64,000 nucleotides of DNA from Pseudomonas koreensis (GTDB lineage Bacteria; Pseudomonadota; Gammaproteobacteria; Pseudomonadales; Pseudomonadaceae). The DNA is taken from NCBI RefSeq assembly GCF_012986595.1, contig NZ_JAAQYM010000009.1, forward strand, positions 186,001 through 250,000. The letters run 5' to 3'. Positions 44,001-52,519 of this stretch are shown here, one piece after another. Every line of letters begins with the position of its first letter. Position 1 is the first letter of the stretch. Under the pieces are notes generated by a model. The model was not told the DNA's origin. It saw only the letters and a list, made by a program, of their open reading frames with translations, and made no database searches. A program made the translations under genes and the position numbers.

Positions 44001-44852
44001 GCGCATGTTGAGCAGGGCAATCACCGGCAACATCGAGAACGCCAGGCCCAACAGGCATTTGCCAATGAACGCCGGCAGCAGTTCTTCGAGCACGCGCTGG
44101 CGATCGAACAGTCCGCGCAACTGCCAGTCGCTGCTGCTCAGTGGCACGGTCAGCACGGTGTTGGCCATGTCGTCCGGGCTCAGCACGCCAGGCCGGGCCG
44201 AAGGCTGTGCTTCGTCGCGGCTGATGATCTGATGGTTGAGGCGGTTTTCCACCAGCCACAACGGACGGATGCCGGTTTCGCCCTGTTTGGTCAGCGAGTC
44301 GAAGAACGTCGGGGTCAGGCGCAACGCCCAGTAGCCGCGCGTGCTGCCGCTGGCCTGATGCAACAACAGATGCACCACCGAGCCGTCGTCGGCGTTGCTG
44401 AAGTAATGCGCCTGGGCGCGGCTGCGGCGCACCAGTTCGCTGAGGTAATCGGCGTCGTGGCTGTCGCCGGCACTGTCGCTGATGATTTTGCCGGAAGGGC
44501 TGAGCAGGGCCAGGCTGCGCAGGTCCGGCAGCGATTGCTGGAGTTTGCGCAGCAGCGCCTGCTGTTCGTCGGAGGACTGCGGCTGTTCGACGATCGGTAG
44601 CAGGTTGAGGGCGATTTGTGCGTTCAGCGACATGTTCAGGCTGACCTGCGAGGCGAGGTCGGCGGTGTAGTCGATGGTGTACTGGCGCTGGTTTTTCTGG
44701 GTTTCACGCAGTTGGTCGAGCAGTTGCCAGAACAGCAGCGCCAGCAGCAAAAGCACGAGTGTCGCCAGCGCGCCCTTTAATGTTCCGCGCAGGGGCGAAC
44801 CGGTCCCCGGATTGGACGCGCTCACAGAAGCTGGCGGGGTAACGTTGGACAA
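41004..44852 (-). CDS. morA: Membrane c-di-GMP enzyme with PAS, GGDEF and EAL domains (MorA)
   Basis: A 1282-residue inner-membrane regulator. Membrane helices at about 26-45 and 260-283 enclose a periplasmic sensor domain of some 210 residues; about four PAS/PAC domains follow, then GGDEF (GGDEF at 926-930) and EAL (EAL at 1058-1060). Both catalytic motifs are intact ('ARMGGDEF', 'GAEALLRW', 'VDDFGTGYSSL'), so it may make and break c-di-GMP. The inhibitory RxxD site before GGDEF is replaced by an all-Asp stretch. Position next to glyA and near ettA and gdhA matches MorA of P. putida/P. aeruginosa, which controls flagella and biofilm. Confidence 0.9.
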   Translation of the reverse strand: MSNVTPPASVSASNPGTGSPLRGTLKGALATLVLLLLALLFWQLLDQLRETQKNQRQYTIDYTADLASQVSLNMSLNAQIALNLLPIVEQPQSSDEQQALLRKLQQSLPDLRSLALLSPSGKIISDSAGDSHDADYLSELVRRSRAQAHYFSNADDGSVVHLLLHQASGSTRGYWALRLTPTFFDSLTKQGETGIRPLWLVENRLNHQIISRDEAQPSARPGVLSPDDMANTVLTVPLSSSDWQLRGLFDRQRVLEELLPAFIGKCLLGLAFSMLPVIALLNMRRRQRQLHEGRRRYQDIFEGTGVALCVLDLSGLKQVFDKAQIQTSDQLKAWLDQPAQRQQLLQELRVTEVNQVALQLLNVNSCEHAWQLLIDGQPHTQCAIGNQVLDAVLQQQNQLELEIRLPDINGRDQHLWMVLRLPQEQHDYKAVILSINDITSRKLIELSLLEREGFWSDVVRTVPDHLYVQDVISQRMIFSNHHLGQTLGYNRSELHQMGEYFWEILLHPEDADYYHRSRQMQRHAGYSQLLQCQLRFRHRDGKWRRFDIREQALARDKHDQVTRIIGVAKDITEQIEASESLRDSEQRYRMLAESISDVIFSTDSKLSLNYVSPSVQAVLGYDAEWIFQNGWQSTIANPQQLSGIYTLMDRVSKSLDKPEQLALLRSQVQTQMFLFDCLRADGRKIPIELRLVLVWDEHGAFEGVLGVGRDISQQRRAEKDLRMAATVFEHSTSAILITDPAGYIVQANEAFSRVSGYAVSEVLDQLPNMLTVDEQQDAHLRYVLKQLHQHSTWEGEVWLKRRNGEHYPAWVGITAVLDDEGDLASYVCFFSDISERKASEQRIHRLAYYDALTHLPNRTLFQDRLHTALQSAERQKSWVVLMFLDLDRFKPINDSLGHAAGDRMLKDMATRLLACVDDDDTVARMGGDEFTLLLQHRSSREMALNRAIHVAEQILASLVRPFVLEGREFFVTASIGIALSPQDGNELSQLMKNADTAMYHAKERGKNNFQFYQADMNASALERLELESDLRHALEQNEFVLYYQPQFSGDGKRLTGAEALLRWRHPRRGLVPPGDFIPVLEELGLVVDVGDWVISEACRQLKTWHQSRVRVPKVSVNISARQFSDGQLGTRIATILRETGLPPACLELELTESILMREVSEAMQILAGLKNLGLSIAVDDFGTGYSSLNYLKQFPIDVLKIDRTFVDGLPSGEQDAQIARAIIAMAHSLNLAVIAEGVETHEQLDFLREHGCDEVQGYLFGRPMPASRFEAQFSNDALFMFD

Positions 44853-45146
44853 GCTGTAATCCTGCGGTTTGGCTGGACTGGCGCGACGTGCACTATAAGC
44901 CGGACGCCCGAAGGGCGGCTAGCATGCCTTGAGTTGTGGCGAAGTGCCAGCCCCACTCGGCTGGACTGCCTTCCGTCATTAAGGTAGCTTTGCCGGTTAC
45001 GCGGGAGCGTTCCAGCTCCTAGACTCAGGTTTTTTTAGCGCGCACGCCTTGATGGCCAACAAGTGATCAAGTGAACGACGCGCATCGGCCTGGCCGGGCA
45101 TCGCCTGCGCTCCAATCATTCATCTGTCACTGACCCAAGGTTCTCC

Positions 45147-46811
<1,665 letters not shown>

Positions 46812-46828
46812 TTCGGGCTGGTGGCATG

Positions 46829-46862
46829 AAAAAGCGGAGCCTTCGGGCTCCGTTTTTTTTTG
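46829..46862 (+). terminator. Rho-independent terminator
   Basis: GCGGAGCC-TTCG-GGCTCCG stem followed by nine Ts, directly after ettA. Confidence 0.93.
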
Positions 46863-46894
46863 CCTTTTTTCTTCAGTGAGATCGAGTCGCAGCA

Positions 46895-46959
46895 TTCGCG
46901 AGCAGGCTCGCTCCCACAGGGGAATGCATTGCAAATGTGGGAGCGAGCCTGCTCGCGAA
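46895..46959. repeat. REP-type palindrome pair
   Basis: Inverted pair of the GTGGGAGCGAGCC class between ettA and gdhA. The rest of this 349-base gap (46960-47160) is AT-rich and carries the gdhA promoter region; a TGCACCA half-site at 47048 is reminiscent of an NtrC site but has no partner half. Confidence 0.85.
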
Positions 46960-47160
46960 AGCGGTGTAACTGTTGGTGCATCATTTGTATTTCGCCTCCC
47001 CATTCAGGTGCGAAATCAGGCCAAAAAACGAACTAATTTATATCCTGTGCACCATTTAATTTCATAACTGCGACATTTTGCGCTGTTGCTGTGCGCAATT
47101 CGTTTGTTACAGTCCGGCTCAATCGCTTCCAACGACAATAAATTTGCCGAGACTTTTCCC

Positions 47161-48498
47161 ATGATCGAATCCGTCGAATCCTTCCTCGCCCGGCTGAAAA
47201 AACGCGACCCGGATCAACCCGAATTCCACCAGGCCGTCGAAGAAGTCTTGCGCAGCCTGTGGCCGTTTCTCCAAGCCAATCCGCATTACCTGAGCTCGGG
47301 GATTCTGGAGCGCATCTGCGAGCCGGAGCGGGCGGTGGTGTTTCGCGTGTCGTGGGTCGACGATCAGGGCAAGGTCCAGGTCAATCGCGGTTTCCGCATC
47401 CAGATGAACAGCGCCATCGGCCCGTACAAGGGCGGCTTGCGATTCCATCCTTCGGTGAACCTGGGCGTGCTGAAGTTTCTCGCCTTCGAACAGACCTTCA
47501 AGAACTCCCTGACCTCGCTGCCCATGGGCGGCGGCAAGGGCGGTTCGGACTTCGATCCGAAGGGCAAGAGCGACGCCGAAGTCATGCGGTTCTGCCAGGC
47601 GTTCATGAGCGAGTTGTACCGCCACATCGGCTCGGACGTTGACGTGCCGGCCGGTGACATCGGCGTCGGCGCGCGGGAAATCGGTTTTCTGTTCGGCCAG
47701 TACAAGCGCCTGAGCAACCAGTTCACCAGCGTGCTGACCGGCAAGGGCATGACCTACGGCGGCAGCCTGATTCGTCCGGAAGCCACCGGTTTCGGATGCG
47801 TGTATTTCGCTGAAGAGATGCTCAAGCGCCGCGGGCAGACCGTCGAAGGCAAGCGCGTGGCGATCTCCGGTTCCGGCAACGTCGCCCAATACGCGGCGCG
47901 CAAGGTCATGGACCTCGGCGGCAAAGTGATTTCGCTGTCCGACTCCGAAGGCACGCTGTACTGCGAGTCCGGCCTGAGCGAAGCACAATGGCTGGCGCTG
48001 CTGGAATTGAAGAACGTCAAACGCGGACGCATCAGCGAGCTGGCCGCAGCGTTCGGTCTGGAATTCCGCGCCGGGCAGTTGCCGTGGTCGCTGCCATGCG
48101 ACATCGCGCTGCCATGCGCTACCCAGAACGAACTCGATGCTGAAGCTGCGCGCACGTTACTGCGCAACGGCTGCGTGTGTGTGGCTGAAGGCGCGAACAT
48201 GCCGACCACGCTTGCGGCTGTGGATGTCTTCATCGAGGCGGGGATTCTGTTCGCCCCGGGCAAGGCTTCGAATGCCGGCGGGGTCGCGGTCAGCGGGCTG
48301 GAGATGTCGCAGAACGCCATGCGCCTGCTATGGACGGCGGGCGAGGTGGACAGCAAGCTGCACGCGATCATGCAGTCGATCCACCACGCTTGCGTGCATT
48401 ACGGCGAAGAGAATGGGCAGGTCAATTACGTCAAAGGCGCGAACATCGCCGGCTTCGTCAAAGTGGCCGATGCGATGTTGGCGCAGGGCGTGGTTTAA
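47161..48498 (+). CDS. gdhA: NADP-specific glutamate dehydrogenase
   Basis: A 445-residue hexameric enzyme that assimilates ammonia onto 2-oxoglutarate. 'GGGKGGSDFDPKGKSDAEV' carries the catalytic Lys, 'DVPAGDIGVGAREIGFLFG' the catalytic Asp, and 'VAISGSGNVAQYAARK' the cofactor Rossmann motif. ATG 47161 begins the conserved 'MIESVESFLARLKKRDP'. Its last four bases overlap the end of the convergent Gre-like gene. Confidence 0.96.
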   Translation: MIESVESFLARLKKRDPDQPEFHQAVEEVLRSLWPFLQANPHYLSSGILERICEPERAVVFRVSWVDDQGKVQVNRGFRIQMNSAIGPYKGGLRFHPSVNLGVLKFLAFEQTFKNSLTSLPMGGGKGGSDFDPKGKSDAEVMRFCQAFMSELYRHIGSDVDVPAGDIGVGAREIGFLFGQYKRLSNQFTSVLTGKGMTYGGSLIRPEATGFGCVYFAEEMLKRRGQTVEGKRVAISGSGNVAQYAARKVMDLGGKVISLSDSEGTLYCESGLSEAQWLALLELKNVKRGRISELAAAFGLEFRAGQLPWSLPCDIALPCATQNELDAEAARTLLRNGCVCVAEGANMPTTLAAVDVFIEAGILFAPGKASNAGGVAVSGLEMSQNAMRLLWTAGEVDSKLHAIMQSIHHACVHYGEENGQVNYVKGANIAGFVKVADAMLAQGVV

Positions 48499-48989
48499 GC
48501 CGGTTCGATGCGGATCACTTCAATCACTTGATCGCCGGCGGGGCGCTGCCACAGCACCTCATCGTTGAGTCGGGCGCCAAGCAATGCCCGGCCCAACGGT
48601 GAGCCCCAATTGATCAGGTCTTTGCTGGCGTCGGCCTGATCTTCACCGACCAGTTGCACCCGGCGTTCGGTGTTGTGTTCATCGGCGTAGGTCACCCAAC
48701 TGCCGATCTGTACCTTGTCGGTGGAGGTAGCGGTGGTCGCGACCTGCGCGCTGCCCAGGCGCTGATTGAAATAGCGCAGATCCCGTTCCAGATCGGCCAG
48801 ACGTTGCTTGTCGGCCTGTTCGCCCTTGGCCGATTGCTCGGCGTGCAGGCTTTGCAGCTCGGCGACTTTGGCCTGCAGCTGGGCCAACCCCTGCGGTGTG
48901 ACGTAATTGGGCTGCGCGCTGACCTGCCGTTCGACGGGCTGATCGGCTTGCGCGGCGGCGTTGTCTTCGTTGACGAAAGCGCGGCTCAT
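48495..48989 (-). CDS. GreA/GreB-like transcription factor with altered coiled-coil tip
   Basis: A 164-residue Gre-family protein. The C-terminal FKBP-like domain is recognisable ('IGSWVTYADEHNTERRVQLV', 'LINWGSPLGRALLGARLNDE'). The N-terminal coiled coil is present, but the loop that in GreA/GreB carries 'GD-SENA-Y' with the two acidic residues that stimulate RNA cleavage reads 'AKGEQADKQRLAD' and is shorter. It may therefore act differently from GreB, for example as an RNA-polymerase secondary-channel modulator like Rnk or Gfh1. GGAGG precedes ATG 48989. Confidence 0.78.
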   Translation of the reverse strand: MSRAFVNEDNAAAQADQPVERQVSAQPNYVTPQGLAQLQAKVAELQSLHAEQSAKGEQADKQRLADLERDLRYFNQRLGSAQVATTATSTDKVQIGSWVTYADEHNTERRVQLVGEDQADASKDLINWGSPLGRALLGARLNDEVLWQRPAGDQVIEVIRIEPA

Positions 48990-49060
48990 GGTGTCCTCCT
49001 CTGCATAGAGTTTGGGCCATGGTCGCCGGCATTTGGTTTCACTGGATGTCTGGAAACGAC

Positions 49061-49417
49061 CTATTGCGAGCGATACGCCCGTCCGGCGTCCTGATCTTTT
49101 TGCTGCTGCCAGGCACGTTCGCGTTCGTCCCAGTGCTCGTTGCGGTACTCCTCGCGATCCTTGTTCTCCAGCATCGCCTGACACTGGCGGAAGCCGTCGG
49201 TCCAGCCTTCGGCGTATTGCTTGTCCTTGAGATAGCGCGGCACGTTCTTGCGAAACTCGCCGCTGATCGAGCCGGCGGCTTGTCGCCCACTGACGCAACC
49301 GTCATCGAAACCATCGGCGAAGGCCGGCGGATAACCTTTGGCGATCAAGTCTTCATGGGTGGTCTGGCAACCCCCGAGCAACAACAAAACACTCAACAGT
49401 CCCGCACACCGCCACAT
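49061..49417 (-). CDS. Putative lipoprotein
   Basis: A 118-residue protein with a lipoprotein signal peptide ('AGLLSVLLLLGGCQTTHEDL'; lipobox LGGC, Cys at residue 17; Gln at +2 suggests outer membrane). The mature part has two more cysteines ('DDGCVSG', 'GFRQCQAM') and a Glu/Arg/Gln-rich C-terminus likely to be helical. It is conserved in pseudomonads as far as I recall; the function is unknown. Confidence 0.75.
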   Translation of the reverse strand: MWRCAGLLSVLLLLGGCQTTHEDLIAKGYPPAFADGFDDGCVSGRQAAGSISGEFRKNVPRYLKDKQYAEGWTDGFRQCQAMLENKDREEYRNEHWDERERAWQQQKDQDAGRAYRSQ

Positions 49418-49490
49418 CGCACTCTCCCGCGCCGATATTCGGCTGATAGGGAAAGTCTAGAAGGGGATTCGTTGATGGGGTGTGAAAGAA

Positions 49491-49570
49491 AGATCAAAAG
49501 ATCGCAGCCTGCGGCAGCTCCTACAGTTGGAATGCATTTCCCCTGTAGGAGCTGCCGCAGGCTGCGATCG
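49491..49570. repeat. REP-type palindrome pair
   Basis: Inverted pair of the GATCGCAGCCTGCGGCAGCTC class; its end abuts the stop of the DUF4105 gene. Confidence 0.85.
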
Positions 49571-49572
49571 GA

Positions 49573-51426
49573 TCAGTAGTGATACCACTTCACTTCAAGC
49601 ATCACTTCCGTCTCCGGCGTCGCCAGATGACTGAACTCACGCTGCGCACTCAGGCGCAAACCGAGGTTGCGCGACAACTCCCACTGCTGGTTCAGGCTCA
49701 GGCTGCGACGCACTTCGCCGTTGGTGAAGTAATCGCCCTTGGCCTCGACACTGAGATTACCCAGCGGGTTTTTCCACAGCACGCCGGTGTTGAAACCACC
49801 GGCCGGCGTAACGAACCCGGCGAAGTCATTGTTGTGCTCGATGCGTACGGTGCCGAGGGCAAATCCGAGCGTGTCTTCGCCCAACTGCCAGGTGCCGCCA
49901 CCGCCGCCGTTGACATGGCTGACCAGGGTTTCGTCATCATGCTTGCCCGGCACACGCTCAAGGCCGCCGGTGACTTGCCATGACAGCGGTTGCAGCAACT
50001 CATTGCGCGGCGTCAGCGAGCGGATGGTCGCCAGGTCCAGTTGCTGGAACTGCCACTGGTTGCCTTCGTATTGGCGCAGTTTCATCTGCAGGATTTCGAT
50101 CTGCGCGCCGAGGGGGAAGCTTTCGGCGTTGTCGTTGAGGTCGTGATAGGCCATGCGTAAGCCGTACTCACCGAAGGCGCGATCGCCCCGGGTACCGACG
50201 CCGGCCTGCCAGGTGCGCGATTCGTGGCCGTCTTCCGGCAAGCCCGGTTGTGGAATTTCCAGCTCCGGCGCCGGGTTCTTGTTGATCGCGCGCAGCAGTT
50301 CGAAGCTGCGCTGCGCCCGTTGCGCATCACGTTCCTGACCGTTGGCGCGGTAGCGCTCCAGACGATACGCGGCATCGATGATCAATGCCTGACGATCCCG
50401 GGGCAGGGCCTTGAAGGTCGGGTCCTGCAGCACCTGTTGATCGGCGCTGACTTTCAATACCCATTGCTGTTCGTCGTTGCTCAACGGCTCGGCGCGGCTG
50501 AGCAGTTCGCGCTCGCGGGACGGGCGGTATTCGATACTTTCCACCAGCCCGGCCTCTTTCACCGCTTTGACCGTGTCGGTGGGGATGGCCGTCAGCGGGA
50601 ATTGCTCGGTCAGGCGCAGGCTCGGGCGCGCCACTTGCAGCAGTTCGAGCAGGCGATACGAGCAGTTTTCGTCGAAGAAGAAATAGTCGAACTGGATCTG
50701 CTTCAACTCCCACACGTGCTCGACCATGCGCGCGGTTTCGGCTTGCGTCAGGTTCAGCCGGTATTCCCACAGGTCGCGGTTTTCCAGGCTGCGGTACTCG
50801 GAGAGTTTTTCCTGGTAAGGCACCAGCGCGAACAGCCCCGGATAGCCGCCCATCAAACCTTTCCAGGCGTAAAGAATGCTGTTGTCGGAACCTTCGATGT
50901 AGGCGCCGAAGTTGATCGCGTAGCTGAGCAGCGAGGTCTTGTCGGCCTGCACATCGGCCTGATCGATGCGCAGCAGGGTGTGGCCGAACATCGATGACGG
51001 GCTGTTGAGGTACGCCGCCGGGAAGATCATCACCGCGCTGTGCGGCGAGACATCCTTGAACCACTGTTTGAATTCGGCGCAATCGGGGGCGGGCAGGTCG
51101 CTGAAGTTGAGCTGTGCTTTCAGCCAGCGCGTGCGTGCCGGGTAGACACACTGCGCATGTTGCTCGCCGAGACTGGCCGGGGCGTACAGCGCTTGCACGG
51201 TGGCGGCCAGTTCATGGTCAGGGTGTTCATTGCCGTCGGCGGCGAGAAAGAATTTCTTGTCGCTGACATAGCTGCGCCAGCCGCCGAGCTTGGCGGTTTC
51301 GTAATGGCCGAGGGAAATCCAGAAGCGATCGTTGGCCAGTTGCTGCAAACGTTGAGGGTCGATGTGGGGCGCGGCGGACAGCGGGGCGCAGACACAGAGC
51401 GCCAGCCAGGCAAGGCGTTTGAGCAT
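49573..51426 (-). CDS. DUF4105-family exported protein
   Basis: A 617-residue protein with signal peptide ('LKRLAWLALCVCAPLSAAP'). The N-terminal half is a DUF4105-type domain with 'SSMFGHTLLRID' and 'ENCSYRLLELLQ', whose His and Cys suggest an NlpC-like or amidase-like catalytic pair. The C-terminal third has alternating polar and aromatic strands ('LRMAYHDLND', ending 'VMLEVKWYHY') that look like an outer-membrane barrel. The function is unknown. ATG 51426 is preferred to a TTG six codons upstream. Confidence 0.78.
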   Translation of the reverse strand: MLKRLAWLALCVCAPLSAAPHIDPQRLQQLANDRFWISLGHYETAKLGGWRSYVSDKKFFLAADGNEHPDHELAATVQALYAPASLGEQHAQCVYPARTRWLKAQLNFSDLPAPDCAEFKQWFKDVSPHSAVMIFPAAYLNSPSSMFGHTLLRIDQADVQADKTSLLSYAINFGAYIEGSDNSILYAWKGLMGGYPGLFALVPYQEKLSEYRSLENRDLWEYRLNLTQAETARMVEHVWELKQIQFDYFFFDENCSYRLLELLQVARPSLRLTEQFPLTAIPTDTVKAVKEAGLVESIEYRPSRERELLSRAEPLSNDEQQWVLKVSADQQVLQDPTFKALPRDRQALIIDAAYRLERYRANGQERDAQRAQRSFELLRAINKNPAPELEIPQPGLPEDGHESRTWQAGVGTRGDRAFGEYGLRMAYHDLNDNAESFPLGAQIEILQMKLRQYEGNQWQFQQLDLATIRSLTPRNELLQPLSWQVTGGLERVPGKHDDETLVSHVNGGGGGTWQLGEDTLGFALGTVRIEHNNDFAGFVTPAGGFNTGVLWKNPLGNLSVEAKGDYFTNGEVRRSLSLNQQWELSRNLGLRLSAQREFSHLATPETEVMLEVKWYHY

Positions 51427-51505
51427 AAGTGGCAACTTAAACAAGAAAGAAACAAAAGCCCGAATGGCGGGAATACCGAGCAGTCAGCGGGGAAACTCAT
51501 ACCCC

Positions 51506-51636
51506 GTGGCGAGGGGATTTATCCCCGATGGGCTACGCAGTAGCCCCCCTCCCTGCAACTCCATTGCATCAGATACACCGCATGCAAAGGTTTCACGACT
51601 GCTTCGCAGCCGATCGGGGATAAATCCCCTCGCCAC
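51506..51636. repeat. REP-type palindrome pair (GTGGCGAGGGGATTTATCCCCGA class)
   Basis: Two inverted units separated by about 80 bases, in the 303-base gap between the DUF4105 and DUF3015 genes. Apart from the terminator at 51689 this gap shows nothing else. Confidence 0.85.
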
Positions 51637-51688
51637 AGGTCACCGTCAAACATGACTTTTCTGGTATTGCCCGGGAAGGGCACGTTCA

Positions 51689-51720
51689 AAAACAAAACCC
51701 GCTTCCCGAAGGAAGCGGGT
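51689..51720 (-). terminator. Rho-independent terminator
   Basis: Ten-pair stem ACCCGCTTCC/GGAAGCGGGT with a TTCG loop on the minus strand, then a T-rich run; it ends the DUF3015 gene. Confidence 0.9.
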
Positions 51721-51729
51721 GGGTCGAGC

Positions 51730-52218
51730 TTAAGCTTGAGTTGCGTACTTGGCCAGACGAGGGTCCGATTTCAGTACGGCCAGGGTGTTGGTATGCACGT
51801 CTTCGGCGGTCACGTCAGCCTTGCTGAAGATCTGCTGGAAGTGCTCGTGAGTGACAGCGGCGAAGTGCGCACGGTCTTCCGGCGCCACGCCCAGTACCAC
51901 GGCATAAGTCGTCAGCGCTTCGCCGTTGCCTTTTGCCATGTCTTCGGACAGCTCGTTCATCATGCCATTCATGGCGAACCAGGATTTACCGCCGTAAGTC
52001 AGCGACGCGTTGGTCGAGCAACCGTTGGTGCCGGAAGTCATACCGAACGTGGCGTTACCGGAGGTGCCGTTGGTGGTGGATGCCAGGAAGTGTGCCGGGG
52101 TGCCACGCTGACCTTCGAACAGCATGTTGCCCCAACCGCAATCCGGACCGCCTGGCGCTTGAGCCATGGCATTGAGGGAAACAACGGTGAAGAGAGTACC
52201 GAGAAGAATCCGTTTCAT
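51730..52218 (-). CDS. DUF3015-family exported protein
   Basis: A 162-residue protein with a signal peptide ('RILLGTLFTVVSLNAMAQA'). Mature region: 'GPDCGWGNMLFEGQRGTPAH' and 'TSGTNGCSTNASL' (a conserved Cys pair), as in DUF3015. The function is unknown. ATG 52218 is the start with a normal signal peptide; the frame upstream is not supported. The 301-base gap before it (to 52519), shared with the divergent protease gene, shows no other gene. Confidence 0.82.
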   Translation of the reverse strand: MKRILLGTLFTVVSLNAMAQAPGGPDCGWGNMLFEGQRGTPAHFLASTTNGTSGNATFGMTSGTNGCSTNASLTYGGKSWFAMNGMMNELSEDMAKGNGEALTTYAVVLGVAPEDRAHFAAVTHEHFQQIFSKADVTAEDVHTNTLAVLKSDPRLAKYATQA

Positions 52219-52519
52219 AGCTTTGTTCTCTTTATGTGCATACCAATGGACAGGGTTCTGGCCCCCCAAGTGCTGCCTAGACAGACCCTTTTGAAGCCAG
52301 TGGGCCGGTTATTAGTTCCAGCCGCGCAGTTTGGAGTTTAGGCACGTTCCTGTGGTTCCGTGATTTTTTGCTGATTATTCGTTGAAAACCCCGGTTTCAC
52401 GGGGCGGGCCGCGCGGCACGGCGTTTGTCTATGCTTTGACACGTGGCGCGCCTTGCCAGTGGGGCACGGGCAGCGCCAGAATGCCGCTATCTGCCCCGCC
52501 TGATTGTTAAGGAAGTCCG

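Noticed and set aside
40938..44600. Very long open frame on the plus strand opposite morA
   Set aside because: It is an antisense shadow caused by GC-rich codons; it has no family motifs and morA on the other strand has all of its domains.
47041..47060. NtrC site upstream of gdhA
   Set aside because: Only one half (TGCACCA) is seen; the second half is missing, so a site is not supported.
49491..49570. Hairpin as terminator of the DUF4105 gene
   Set aside because: The structure is a REP pair without a T-run; it may stop transcription, but this cannot be claimed.
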